64,000 nt of DNA from Caulobacteraceae bacterium (GTDB taxonomy: Bacteria > Pseudomonadota > Alphaproteobacteria > Caulobacterales > Caulobacteraceae): positions 17,257 to 81,256 of the forward strand of contig JANWHQ010000064.1 in assembly GCA_025450315.1 (NCBI GenBank). Direction: 5' to 3'. This document shows positions 9,501 through 17,175 of this stretch, piece after piece. Each line of letters begins with the position of its first letter. Position 1 is the stretch's first letter. The notes beneath the pieces are model-generated. The model was not told where the DNA came from and did no database searches. It saw only the letters and a list, made by a program, of their open reading frames with translations. Position numbers and translations under genes: made by a program.

Positions 9501-11248
9501 TAGTCTTCGCCTCCACCCAGGTCCTGCGGCGAGGTGATGGCCTGGGCCGCACCGGCCGCCACGGCGACACGCTGAACGCCCAGGAAGGGGGCGATGCGGT
9601 CGATCACGCGGCCCGCGGTGGGCGCCGCGTTCCAGGCCCCCTCTGTCAGGCCGAACGTGTCCTTCGTCGGATGCGGAGAGTCCAGCGTGACCAGGACGAA
9701 GTAACGGTGGGCGTCCATCGGCCCGTCGGTGGGGAACACCGAGGCGAAGGAGGTGACCCGCTCCTTGCCGTAGTGGCCGCCGACGGCCTTCTGGGCGGTG
9801 CCGGTCTTGCCGCCGACCCGCAGGCCCGGGGCCAGGGCGTCGGCCTTGCGGCCGGTCCCCTGCACGGCGTTCAGCCGCATCAGGTCCAGCATGGTGCGCG
9901 AGGTGGATTGCTTGACCACCCGCCGGCCTTCGGGAGGCGGCCCGTCGAGCTTCTTGATGGTCAGGGGCCGGTAGACGCCCCCATCCAGGATCGCGGTCAT
10001 GCCGGTGGCCAGGGCCAGGGGGCTGACCGAGATCGCCTGGCCGAAGGACATGGAGGCGATGGTGTTGGCGTCCAGCTTCCTGGAATGCAGCGGCCGGGCG
10101 GACTCGGCCAGCTCGCTGGGCGCGGCGGCGAACAGGCCGAAGCTGCCGAAATAGCGGTTCATCAGGTCGGGGCCGACCATCAGGCCGAGCTTGGCCGCGC
10201 CGATGTTCGAGGAATGGGTGAACACCTTCCACAACGGCAGGGTGGAATCGCCCTTCTCGTCGTCGTGGATGATCCGGCCCGGCAGCACCAGCGGCGTGCG
10301 CACGTCGAAGGGCGTGTCGACATTGGCCACCCCGGAGTCGATGCCCATGGCCAGGGTGAAGACCTTGAACACCGAGCCCGGCTCGTAGACCGTCTGGGCG
10401 GCGTGGTTGGTCAGGTTGGCCACCGGGGTCTTGCCCGGCTCGTTGGGATCGAAGGCGGGATAGCTGGACATGGCGAGGATCTCGCCGGTCTTCATGTCGA
10501 CCACGATGCCGACCGCGCCTTCGGTCTGGAAGGTCTGGGCGGCGTTCTTGATCTCCTCGTCCAGCGCCGCCTGCACCCTGAGGTCGATGGACAGGGCCAC
10601 CGGCTTGCCGTCCGCGCCGTCCTGCAGGATCAGCTTGTCCAGCCCCCTTTCGGCGCCGGCCAGTCCGCGGCCGCCGGTATCGGTGAAGCCGATCAGGTGC
10701 GCGGCGGTCGTGCCCAGCGGATAGACCCGGCGATCCTCCTCCTCGAAGGACAGGCCGGGCAGGCCGAGGTCGTGCAGCTTGTCCTTCTGCTCGGGCGTCA
10801 GGCCGCCGACCAGATAGGTGCGACGGCCGGAGGCGAAGGCCTTGTCCACCCGCTCGCGCGCCTGGGCCGGCAGGGCCCCCATCAGGGCGGTGCGGGTCTC
10901 GCCCACGTCCCAGACGTCGTGCGGGTCGAGGTAGGCGCCGTAGTGGGTCAGGTCGAGCGCCAGGAGCTGGCCGTTGCGGTCCACCAGGTCGGCGCGGGCG
11001 ACGGGAAGCGGCGGGGCGCCGGCCGCGTCGCGCGAGCCCATCACCAGCGAGGCGGTGACGGCGCCGGCCGCCAGGGTGATGAAGCCGGTGGCGAACAGCA
11101 CCAGCACGAAGAAGATGCGGTAGCTGGCGTCCTGCTCGCGGCGCTGGGCGCGGGCGGTTTCGAAGGCGCGGTCCAGGCTCCAGATGCGCTCGCCGAGCCA
11201 GGACCAGACCGAAGAGCCGCCGCCCCTGACGAAATCCACCGGGCTCAT
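9500..11248 (-). CDS. ftsI: septal peptidoglycan transpeptidase (PBP3)
   Basis: FtsI is the class B penicillin-binding protein that cross-links septal peptidoglycan together with FtsW. The 582-aa product has a cytoplasmic N-terminus, one membrane segment (about residues 45-68) and a periplasmic pedestal domain. The three transpeptidase motifs are intact: SVFK (about 292-295, catalytic Ser), SSN (about 346-348) and KTGT (about 481-484). The N-terminal cytoplasmic part is about 44 residues long. The ATG overlaps the ftsL stop by 4 bases (ATGA), and the TAG stop overlaps the murE start. Confidence 0.96.
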   Translation of the reverse strand: MSPVDFVRGGGSSVWSWLGERIWSLDRAFETARAQRREQDASYRIFFVLVLFATGFITLAAGAVTASLVMGSRDAAGAPPLPVARADLVDRNGQLLALDLTHYGAYLDPHDVWDVGETRTALMGALPAQARERVDKAFASGRRTYLVGGLTPEQKDKLHDLGLPGLSFEEEDRRVYPLGTTAAHLIGFTDTGGRGLAGAERGLDKLILQDGADGKPVALSIDLRVQAALDEEIKNAAQTFQTEGAVGIVVDMKTGEILAMSSYPAFDPNEPGKTPVANLTNHAAQTVYEPGSVFKVFTLAMGIDSGVANVDTPFDVRTPLVLPGRIIHDDEKGDSTLPLWKVFTHSSNIGAAKLGLMVGPDLMNRYFGSFGLFAAAPSELAESARPLHSRKLDANTIASMSFGQAISVSPLALATGMTAILDGGVYRPLTIKKLDGPPPEGRRVVKQSTSRTMLDLMRLNAVQGTGRKADALAPGLRVGGKTGTAQKAVGGHYGKERVTSFASVFPTDGPMDAHRYFVLVTLDSPHPTKDTFGLTEGAWNAAPTAGRVIDRIAPFLGVQRVAVAAGAAQAITSPQDLGGGED

Positions 11249-11679
11249 TGGTCGTCCCCGGCCGCGGGCCCGGACGCCGAGGCGGCGGGCGGCTCGGACG
11301 AGGCCGCGGGCGCGGCCTGGGCGGCGTCGGCGTCGGCGGGCTTGGCCTTGGGATCGGCCGGCCCGCGGGCGATCTGGCCGAGTTCGGCGAGGGTGGCCTC
11401 GTGCTTGCCGGAGGTCGGCGCCATGCCGAGGTACTGCTCCGACAGACGCTCGATCCGCGCGGGCTGCTCCAGATAGGCCAGCTCGGCGTGCAGCAGCCGG
11501 ATCCTGTGCTGCTCGTCGGCGATCTGCAGCTCGGTGGAGGCGATGTCGGCCCGTTCGCCGCCGGCGAAGGTCTTCACCAGGTAGAGGCCGATCACCAGCA
11601 CCAGCAGGAGGCCCGCGCCCCAGACGTTGACCAGGCGCACGCCCCGGACCCTGCGGGTGAACAGGCCCGAGACCCTCAT
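11245..11679 (-). CDS. ftsL: cell division protein FtsL-like
   Basis: FtsL is a small bitopic division protein that forms a coiled-coil complex with FtsB and FtsQ. The 144-aa product has a short basic cytoplasmic start ([18 protein letters not shown]), one membrane segment (about 19-37), then a heptad-like periplasmic stretch ([36 protein letters not shown]). FtsL sequences diverge widely, so the call rests on topology and on position between rsmH and ftsI. The last 40 residues are an Ala/Pro/Asp-rich low-complexity tail, as in other Caulobacterales. Both ends overlap neighbours by 4 bases. Confidence 0.88.
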   Translation of the reverse strand: MRVSGLFTRRVRGVRLVNVWGAGLLLVLVIGLYLVKTFAGGERADIASTELQIADEQHRIRLLHAELAYLEQPARIERLSEQYLGMAPTSGKHEATLAELGQIARGPADPKAKPADADAAQAAPAASSEPPAASASGPAAGDDQ

Positions 11680-12629
11680 GCCGCCCTCCGGAACGCCGGG
11701 GCGGCGGTGCGCACGCCGGCGCGCAGCTTGGCCGAGCGGGCGCGGGGGTTGGCGGCCATTTCGGCGGGGCCGGGCGCGCGGGCGCCCTTGAACAGCAGCT
11801 CGAAGGTGGGCTCGGGGCCGGCCGCGGAGGGCGGCAGGTGGCGGGAGCCGGCGGGCAGGCGGCCGGCCCGCTCGGTGAAGAAGGCCTTCACGATCCGGTC
11901 TTCCAGCGAATGGAAGGTGACCACCGCCAGCTTGCCGCCCGACCTCAACACCCGCTCCGCCGCGTCCAGCCCGGCCTCAAGCTCGGAGAGCTCCTGGTTG
12001 ACCGCGATTCTGAGCGCCTGGAATACGCGGGTGGCCGGGTGGATGGGGGCGCCGCGGCGCCCGCCCACCGCCTTTTCCACAGATTCGGCGAGATCGAGGG
12101 TGCGTGCGAAAGGTTCAAGGGCCCGGCGGCGCGCCAGGGCGGCGGCGATACGTCGCGACTGCCGCTCCTCGCCATAGACGAAGAAGATCCGCGCCAGTTC
12201 GGCCGGCTCCAAGGTGTTGACCAGGTCCGCGGCGCTGGGACCGTCGGGGCCCATGCGCATGTCCAGCGGGCCGTCCCTCATGAACGAGAAGCCGCGCTCG
12301 GGCTCGTCGATCTGCATGGACGAGACGCCGAGGTCGAGGGCCACGCCGTCGCAGTGCTCGCGGCCGATCTCCTGCAGCCGGGCCTGCATCTGCGAGAAGC
12401 GGCTCTGGGCGAAATGGAAGCGGCCGTCGAAGGCGGCCGCCAGCGGCTGGGCGAAGCGGGCGGCGGAAGGGTCGCGGTCGAGGGCCAGCACCTCGGCGCC
12501 GGTCTCCAGGATGGCCTTGCTGTAGCCGCCGGCGCCGAAGGTCCCGTCGATCACCGTCCGGCCGGGCGCCGGGCCCAGGGCCTCCAGCACCTCGGGCAGC
12601 AGCACCGGGACGTGCGGCGCCTCGGTCAT
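11676..12629 (-). CDS. rsmH: 16S rRNA (cytosine-1402-N4)-methyltransferase
   Basis: RsmH (MraW) methylates N4 of C1402 in 16S rRNA using SAM. The 317-aa product starts with [15 protein letters not shown] and has the SAM-binding [16 protein letters not shown] (about residues 25-40). It also has [21 protein letters not shown] and the late [16 protein letters not shown] motif, all typical. It is the second gene of the dcw cluster; its ATG overlaps the mraZ stop and its stop overlaps ftsL. The length matches the family. Confidence 0.97.
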   Translation of the reverse strand: MTEAPHVPVLLPEVLEALGPAPGRTVIDGTFGAGGYSKAILETGAEVLALDRDPSAARFAQPLAAAFDGRFHFAQSRFSQMQARLQEIGREHCDGVALDLGVSSMQIDEPERGFSFMRDGPLDMRMGPDGPSAADLVNTLEPAELARIFFVYGEERQSRRIAAALARRRALEPFARTLDLAESVEKAVGGRRGAPIHPATRVFQALRIAVNQELSELEAGLDAAERVLRSGGKLAVVTFHSLEDRIVKAFFTERAGRLPAGSRHLPPSAAGPEPTFELLFKGARAPGPAEMAANPRARSAKLRAGVRTAAPAFRRAA

Positions 12630-13093
12630 GCCGCCGAACCCTGTCGCTGGGCGCGTTGCTGGTTGCGCAGCGCCGCCAGGCCCTCGCGCGCGGCCTTGCG
12701 CTGGGCGGCCCGGTGGGCGCGGAAGGCGGCCAGGTCCCAGATCTGGAAGCGGTCGCCCAGGCCCACCACCGCGACCCAGTCGGTCAGGGCGAAGTCCTGG
12801 CAGAGGCTGTCGGGCAGGGTGATGCGGCCGGCGGTGTCGAACGCCAGGCGGCAGGCGCCGCCGAGGATCGAGGTCTCCAGCGCGGAACGCAGGGGATCGC
12901 CGAACGGCAGCTCCTCGATCACCGCCTGATAGCGGTCGAACAGGGCCTTGCCGCCGGCCTCGATGCAGTCGGCCTCGATGGAGGGGAAGCAGAAGACGCC
13001 GTCGAACGGGCCCGACGCCAGGGCGCGGAACTCTTGCGGCACCACGATGCGCCGCTTGCCGTCCAGCTGTTTCTCGAACGTCGAGAGAAACAC
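12626..13093 (-). CDS. mraZ: transcriptional regulator MraZ
   Basis: MraZ is a DNA-binding regulator of the dcw operon, made of two SpoVT/AbrB-like half-domains. The first is about residues 1-55 ([23 protein letters not shown]) and the second about 75-125 ([19 protein letters not shown]). I chose the GTG at 13093, which puts the conserved FxSTFEKxLDxKGR-like motif at the N-terminus and gives 155 aa, the usual size; a longer frame reaching 13198 would add an Arg-rich segment absent from the family. It is first in the cluster. The IS element ends only about 170 bases upstream, so its promoter must lie in 13094-13262. Confidence 0.94.
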   Translation of the reverse strand: MFLSTFEKQLDGKRRIVVPQEFRALASGPFDGVFCFPSIEADCIEAGGKALFDRYQAVIEELPFGDPLRSALETSILGGACRLAFDTAGRITLPDSLCQDFALTDWVAVVGLGDRFQIWDLAAFRAHRAAQRKAAREGLAALRNQQRAQRQGSAA

Positions 13094-13162
13094 CCGATCG
13101 CCCCCACGCCTTGCGGCCAGCCTGACTGCCCCTCGGTCGCGTCCGGCCTCGACGCGCGGATT

Positions 13163-13187
13163 TGGGTTAACACGGGATAAATTGGGA
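13163..13187. promoter_or_regulatory. candidate MraZ operator (three GGG repeats, 10-bp period)
   Basis: On the plus strand, TGGGT (13163), CGGGA (13173) and TGGGA (13183) follow one another with exactly 10-bp spacing. This matches the published MraZ-binding pattern of TGGGN direct repeats separated by 5 bases, and it lies 70-94 bases upstream of mraZ, where an autoregulatory site is expected. Caveat: the repeats read on the strand opposite to mraZ. A TTAA-N7-TAAA sequence (13167-13181) overlaps it and resembles a CtrA half-site pair with one mismatch. Confidence 0.5.
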
Positions 13188-13254
13188 TGCAATGACACCC
13201 AATGACATTTGGGGTCCAGAACTGGTCGGATGCGGCCAGAAAGCTTGGGACGTC

Positions 13255-13262
13255 AAGTTATC
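13255..13262. repeat. 8-bp target site duplication, left copy
   Basis: AAGTTATC directly abuts the left inverted end of the IS element and is repeated exactly at 15780-15787. An 8-bp duplication is the length expected for the IS1595 family, and the perfect match suggests a recent insertion. Confidence 0.9.
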
Positions 13263-13285
13263 GGGAACTATCTGGTTGACGTACC
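13263..13285 (+). repeat. left terminal inverted repeat of the IS element
   Basis: This 23-bp end begins GGGAACTATC and matches the reverse complement of 15757-15779 at 22 of 23 positions. It contains TTGACG (13276-13281) pointing inward, which can serve as the -35 of the transposase promoter. Confidence 0.9.
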
Positions 13286-13303
13286 GCGCTCAATAGGTAG
13301 TAT
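13276..13303 (+). promoter_or_regulatory. candidate transposase promoter
   Basis: TTGACG (13276-13281) and TAGTAT (13298-13303) are separated by 16 bases and lie 23 bases before the transposase ATG. The -35 is inside the inverted repeat. Assigned from consensus similarity only. Confidence 0.45.
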
Positions 13304-13326
13304 GGGCTCAGCTAAGGACTGAGCCG

Positions 13327-14286
13327 ATGACCGCCCGCAAATCGAACCTGAAGAACCCGATATATCACGATGACGACGCCGCCCGCGCGCACCTCGAAGC
13401 GCTGCTGTGGCCCTACGGCCCGGTCTGCCCGCGCTGTGGCGTCACTGGCGACCGGATCACCAAGCTTCAGGGCCAATCCACCCGGCCGGGTGTCCACAAG
13501 TGCAAGGATTGCCGCAAGCCCTTCACCGTGACCGTCGGGACCGTGATGGAGCGCTCCAAGGTCTCTCTGTCGAGCTGGGTCCTGGCCGCCCACTTCATGG
13601 CGTCCAGCAAGAAGGGGATGAGCGCCAAGCAACTGCAACGGCTGATGGGCTGCACCTACGAAACCGCGTGGTTCCTGTTCCACCGGCTCCGCGAAGCCGC
13701 TCGCCCGAGCGATCCCGGTCCGCTGGGCGGTCCCGGCCGCACCGTCGAAGCCGATGAGACCTACATGGGCGGCAAGGAAGGCAACAAGCACGCGAACAAG
13801 CGCGCCAAGGATCGGGCGCTAGCGGCCGACCGCAAGGAAGCCGTCCTGACCCTAGTCGAGCGTGGCGGCTTCGCCCGCTCGTTCCACGTCGCCAGCGTCA
13901 CGGCCAAGACCCTGCGTAATGAGATCGTGACCAACGTTCATCGTTCGTCGCACCTGATGACGGATGGCGCCGCCTACTACGTCACCACTGGACGGGAATT
14001 CGCGGCCCATAGCTCGGTTGACCACGTCTCGGGCGAGTACGTTCGCGGCGAGGCTCACAGCAACACCGCCGAAGGCTACTTCGCGATCCTGAAGCGCGGC
14101 GTCTACGGGACGTTCCACCACGTCTCCCCGGCCCATCTGCACCGCTATCTGGCCGAATTCGATTTCCGATACAGCTACCGGGAAGCCATGGGCGTCGATG
14201 ATGACATGCGCGCCGCCGAGCTGCTCCGGGGCGCCAAGGGCAAGCGCCTCTACTACCGACAGCCTGGTCAAGCCGCGCACGCTTAA
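13327..14286 (+). CDS. IS1595-family transposase
   Basis: The transposase cuts and joins the ends of the surrounding element. The 319-aa product has an N-terminal zinc ribbon (CPRCGVTGD... then HKCKDCRKPF, about residues 36-65). An ISXO2-type DDE catalytic domain follows: VEADETYMGGK (first Asp, about 140), HLMTDGAAYY (second Asp) and the EAHSNTAEGYFAILKRGVYG block with the Asn/Glu characteristic of the family. The frame is intact. The ATG at 13327 follows a weak AAGGA-like site. The inverted repeats and 8-bp duplication around it agree with the family call. Confidence 0.93.
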   Translation: MTARKSNLKNPIYHDDDAARAHLEALLWPYGPVCPRCGVTGDRITKLQGQSTRPGVHKCKDCRKPFTVTVGTVMERSKVSLSSWVLAAHFMASSKKGMSAKQLQRLMGCTYETAWFLFHRLREAARPSDPGPLGGPGRTVEADETYMGGKEGNKHANKRAKDRALAADRKEAVLTLVERGGFARSFHVASVTAKTLRNEIVTNVHRSSHLMTDGAAYYVTTGREFAAHSSVDHVSGEYVRGEAHSNTAEGYFAILKRGVYGTFHHVSPAHLHRYLAEFDFRYSYREAMGVDDDMRAAELLRGAKGKRLYYRQPGQAAHA

Positions 14287-14449
14287 GCAGAAGGCGCGGA
14301 AGATCCAGCGCCTGCGACATTCTGAGGCGCCTCGCGCTTCTGGCGACTCCAAATAACCTTGCACGCGCGAGTCGTCTTCTCGCCACGTCCAATCCGAAAC
14401 CGGCGCCCGCACGGAAGGGGCAACCGGCCCCGGAAAGGAGGTGGTTCAA

Positions 14450-14578
14450 GTGAAGTACACAACTCGTCGTGTTGGGCGGGATGCCGGTTCCGGCCGGTTT
14501 ATCCCGATCCCTGAGGCGGTGCGGCGTCCCCGCACTACCGAAGTGGAAACCATCCGCTATCCGACGAAGACCCGTTAG
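14450..14578 (+). CDS. 42-aa basic peptide encoded in the IS element
   Basis: A GTG start at 14450 follows a near-perfect Shine-Dalgarno (AAAGGAGGTG at 14434-14443), and the 42-codon frame ends at TAG 14578 just before a hairpin terminator. The peptide starts VKYTTRRVGRDAGSGRF and ends RYPTKTR, with a DAGSGRF/RRPRTTEVETI core. Short proteins of the form RDxxxGxFV...RRPxTTVxET are widespread hypotheticals in bacteria; none has a function I can name. The ribosome site and terminator make it a real gene rather than a chance frame. It may be a co-transcribed accessory of the element. Confidence 0.7.
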   Translation: MKYTTRRVGRDAGSGRFIPIPEAVRRPRTTEVETIRYPTKTR

Positions 14579-14592
14579 GGCCTTCTAGGAGG

Positions 14593-14635
14593 GGGCCGCA
14601 GTCGGTTTCGACTTGCTGCGGCCCTTTCCCTTTTT
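14593..14635 (+). terminator. intrinsic terminator inside the IS element
   Basis: GGGCCGCAG (14593-14601) pairs perfectly with CTGCGGCCC (14616-14624) across a 14-base loop and is followed by TTTCCCTTTTT (14625-14635). It lies 15 bases after the stop of the 42-aa gene and would end the plus-strand transcript. Confidence 0.8.
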
Positions 14636-14661
14636 GGTCGGCCTGTTTGGTTAACCGACCC

Positions 14662-14811
14662 TTAACCGCGTGGAGTCGCGGTCGGAGACTCGACGCTACC
14701 TGACGGGGTCTTGGCTTGGCTCCGGTCGCGCCTAGGGCGCGGCTGGGGCGGTGTCTTGAGTAGCTTCAGCAACAGCGCATCGCGGCGCTGGTCGTCTTCC
14801 TGAGCGCTCAT
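14662..14811 (-). CDS. 49-aa hypothetical protein in the IS element
   Basis: A short frame starting MSAQEDDQRRDALLLKLLKT and followed by a Pro/Arg/Lys-rich segment (PPQPRPRRDRSQ). It has an acidic-amphipathic start with a basic tail, similar in style to small hypothetical proteins of the form RDxALxxxLxTPPxP found near mobile elements. It is divergent from the 269-aa passenger gene, with 11 bases between the two ATGs. No function can be given. The gene could be real or a chance frame; no strong ribosome site is visible. Confidence 0.45.
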   Translation of the reverse strand: MSAQEDDQRRDALLLKLLKTPPQPRPRRDRSQAKTPSGSVESPTATPRG

Positions 14812-14822
14812 GGGGCGATGAT

Positions 14823-15632
14823 ATGTCATCCGCAGGTTCGAAACCACCGAAGCCGCCAAAGGTCTGCATCTTCTGCGGCGGCAACAAGCTCACCGGCGAG
14901 CACATATGGCCGGACTGGGCAGCCCCCCTGTTCGGGCCACCTTCCGGGGTCACCGAAGGCTACGGCGTCGGCGGCCATCCATCTGAGATGAACATTCGGA
15001 GGAAAACGCGCCAGGGCCACGTCGTTCAGAAGAAAATCTATGCCGTCTGCGGGACCTGCAATAGCGGGTGGATGTCGAGGTTAGAGAGCGCGGCCAAGCC
15101 AGTCCTCACGCAGTTACAGGCCGCCGACAGTTGTTCACTCGATCTGGTCCGCCAGACGATCCTGGCGAACTGGATCGTGCTCAAGATGATGGTCGTCGAG
15201 CACAGCATCCGGAACCAAGCCATTTTCACCCAGGCCGCGCGCACCGCGTTCATGGAGCGCCGAGAGATGCCGCCCAATCTGCAAATCTGGCTGTTCCGCT
15301 GCGGCAAGGGCCGATGGCGTTCCGGCTACGCCCGCCACGCGTCAGGCGCACGAAGGATTCCGATTTCAGAACTCCCGAATGTCCCCACGGTCCCCGACAA
15401 CCCACCCAACGTGAAGTCGGTATCCCTCGGGTTCAATGAGCTGTTCATCCACGCGAACTTCACCGTCCTCGCCGACTTCAAGCTTGATCTTGAGCACGAC
15501 AGGTTCGGGGTCCGACTCTGGCCCTTTGGCGGGGGAAGCATCAACTGGCCGCCCGCTTTCACCCTCAGTGAGGAGGCGGCGACCGTCATTGCCGAAACCA
15601 TTCTTCGGCTTCCGCGAATCACCGCGGCCTAG
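14823..15632 (+). CDS. IS passenger protein with CxxC/HNH-like zinc motif
   Basis: A 269-aa protein with an N-terminal zinc-finger-like layout: CIFCGG (about residues 14-19), LTGEHIWPDW (about 23-32) and CGTCNSGWMSRLE (about 75-87). A CxxC, a His before a Pro-Trp pair and a second CxxC followed by Asn recall small HNH-nuclease-like proteins, but the catalytic residues cannot be assigned with certainty. The C-terminal two thirds are not recognised. It lies inside the IS1595 element beyond the transposase terminator, so it is cargo rather than a transposition gene. Its GC is lower than that of the chromosomal genes. Defence, nuclease or regulatory roles are all possible. Confidence 0.75.
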   Translation: MSSAGSKPPKPPKVCIFCGGNKLTGEHIWPDWAAPLFGPPSGVTEGYGVGGHPSEMNIRRKTRQGHVVQKKIYAVCGTCNSGWMSRLESAAKPVLTQLQAADSCSLDLVRQTILANWIVLKMMVVEHSIRNQAIFTQAARTAFMERREMPPNLQIWLFRCGKGRWRSGYARHASGARRIPISELPNVPTVPDNPPNVKSVSLGFNELFIHANFTVLADFKLDLEHDRFGVRLWPFGGGSINWPPAFTLSEEAATVIAETILRLPRITAA

Positions 15633-15756
15633 TCGCGCTCCATCTTCGGCCACGGCCGGTCATCCCAGCCTCCCTTGTGGATTATCGGGAACTAGCCTTG
15701 GGAGGCTCGGGTTGAGCGCCGGCCTGTCAGGGCCGAATCTACCTCATGTGGCAGAT

Positions 15757-15779
15757 GGTACGTCAACCGGATAGTTCCC
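15757..15779 (-). repeat. right terminal inverted repeat of the IS element
   Basis: Reverse complement of the left end at 22 of 23 positions; the single difference is C instead of T at the eleventh base counted inward. It is directly followed by the second AAGTTATC copy. Confidence 0.9.
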
Positions 15780-15787
15780 AAGTTATC
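15780..15787. repeat. 8-bp target site duplication, right copy
   Basis: AAGTTATC, identical to 13255-13262. The duplicated bases overlap the first five bases of the DnaA box at 15783-15791, so the duplication kept this copy of the box intact. Confidence 0.9.
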
Positions 15788-15791
15788 CACA
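15783..15791 (+). promoter_or_regulatory. consensus DnaA box TTATCCACA
   Basis: TTATCCACA is a perfect match to the high-affinity DnaA-binding sequence. It is a single copy; I see no cluster nearby, so an origin is unlikely. It lies between rnpB and the IS element, in what was the rnpB-mraZ intergenic region. It could tie expression to replication or be a chance match. Confidence 0.45.
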
Positions 15792-15866
15792 GAACATACA
15801 GAGAACTGATGGTCGCGCCTGATGGTTAACGCCGCGGCGTGGGCTGGTTCGGGACTGAAATCGAAG

Positions 15867-16273
<407 letters not shown>

Positions 16274-16279
16274 GCCGGC

Positions 16280-16308
16280 AAGGTGGGCGCCGGTGCGTCC
16301 GCAGTCAA
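16280..16308 (-). promoter_or_regulatory. rnpB promoter
   Basis: TTGACT (16303-16308) and CACCTT (16280-16285) are 17 bases apart, and the -10 ends 6 bases before the predicted 5' end of rnpB at 16273. The -35 is a good match and the -10 a weak one. The -35 overlaps the stop codon of the upstream winged-helix gene. Confidence 0.55.
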
Positions 16309-16631
16309 GTCGGGAAGCCGTCGGCCTCGGCGCCGGCGATCTCCGCCGCTTCCATGATTTCACGCAGATAGGCGACGTGCGCTTCGAAGCCGCGCCGTCC
16401 GGCCGGCGTGATGAAGACCCGGGTCCGCGGCCGTTTGCCGACGAAATCCTTCTCCATCCGCACGTAGCCGCTCGCTTCGAGCGTGGCGAGATGGGCGCCG
16501 AGATTGCCGTTGGTGGCCTCGGTGATCTGCTTGAGCCGGTTGAACTCCAGCGGCGCGCCCCGGGCGGCGTTCAAGGCGGCCAGAACCTTGAGCCTGACCG
16601 GCTGATGGATGATTTCGTTCGCCGAAGGCAC
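16305..16631 (-). CDS. winged-helix transcriptional regulator (MarR/ArsR-like)
   Basis: A 108-aa DNA-binding protein: NEIIHQPVRLKVLAALNAA, FNRLKQITEATNGNLGAHLATLEASGYV (recognition helix region) and a wing at GKRPRTRVFITPAGRRGFEAH. This resembles the small stand-alone winged-helix family (HTH_34 type) that regulates genes for a neighbouring membrane protein. The GTG at 16631 comes one base after the upstream stop, so the two genes are coupled. It is the last gene of a three-gene operon headed by a DUF2141 protein. A palindrome over that operon's promoter is the natural candidate for its binding site. Confidence 0.85.
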   Translation of the reverse strand: MPSANEIIHQPVRLKVLAALNAARGAPLEFNRLKQITEATNGNLGAHLATLEASGYVRMEKDFVGKRPRTRVFITPAGRRGFEAHVAYLREIMEAAEIAGAEADGFPT

Positions 16632-16632
16632 G

Positions 16633-17166
16633 TCAAAGCCTCTGGAGCCAGACGCCGCCGAGAACAAGTCCCCCGCCTCCGACCACGGACATCCAGAGAT
16701 CGAATCGCTCGCGGAACCCGAGGTATCCGACAAGGGTCAGGCCCCCAAGAGCGACGCCGACCAGGCAGAACCTGAAGCCCTTCCAGATCCCCAGCAGCAG
16801 ATAGGCCGTCGCCGCCACCAGGGCGATGAGCGCGTTCCAGGTCGCGCCGGTCGGCGGCCCCGAGACGAGGGCGATGGACCATCCGGCGGCCAGCACGACG
16901 GCGACCGCCGCCGGGCGGCGCCAGTCCCAGGCCTGGCCGCGCTGCAGCAACACGCTGGCGACCGCGCCCACGGCCAGCGCCGGGAACCAGATCACGGCCC
17001 GATGGCCGGGAATCCAACCGGTCAGGGCGTTCGCCGCCGCCCAGACCAGGCCCCAGACGACGAGCGATTGGCCGGCCCTGGCATAGGCCGTGAACGTCTC
17101 CGTCCGTTGTTCGGCCCGGCCGATATCCTTCAGAGCCTTGGCCGCGTCCGCCAGATCGATCTTCAT
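16633..17166 (-). CDS. hypothetical integral membrane protein
   Basis: A 177-aa protein with a cytoplasmic-type start (MKIDLADAAKALKDIGRAEQR) followed by about five hydrophobic segments at roughly 32-50, 58-75, 86-103, 110-128 and 135-170. No catalytic motif is visible. It sits 9 bases after the DUF2141 gene and one base before a winged-helix regulator gene. This membrane protein plus small winged-helix pair is common in proteobacteria, where the regulator is often thought to respond to a membrane or envelope signal. The function is unknown. Confidence 0.8.
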   Translation of the reverse strand: MKIDLADAAKALKDIGRAEQRTETFTAYARAGQSLVVWGLVWAAANALTGWIPGHRAVIWFPALAVGAVASVLLQRGQAWDWRRPAAVAVVLAAGWSIALVSGPPTGATWNALIALVAATAYLLLGIWKGFRFCLVGVALGGLTLVGYLGFRERFDLWMSVVGGGGLVLGGVWLQRL

Positions 17167-17175
17167 CGACGCGGC

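Larger units (their letters stand above)
13263..15779. mobile_element. IS1595-family insertion element with passenger genes
   Basis: A 2517-bp element bounded by 23-bp inverted repeats (13263-13285 and 15757-15779, one mismatch) and by a perfect 8-bp direct repeat AAGTTATC. It encodes an IS1595-type transposase (13327-14286). It also holds a 42-aa basic peptide gene, a terminator, a divergent 49-aa ORF and a 269-aa CxxC/HNH-like protein. Some IS1595 subgroups (for example ISNwi1 and ISNha5) are known to carry passengers. It separates rnpB from mraZ, which I infer were adjacent before. Near-identical ends and intact frames suggest it is still active or recently was. Confidence 0.9.

Noticed and set aside
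13312..14449. Minus-strand frames opposite the IS1595 transposase
   Set aside because: They mirror the transposase; only the plus frame carries the zinc ribbon and DDE motifs.
15783..15791. A replication origin marked by the DnaA box
   Set aside because: Only one box is present, with no AT-rich region, no dnaA or hemE neighbour and no cluster of boxes.
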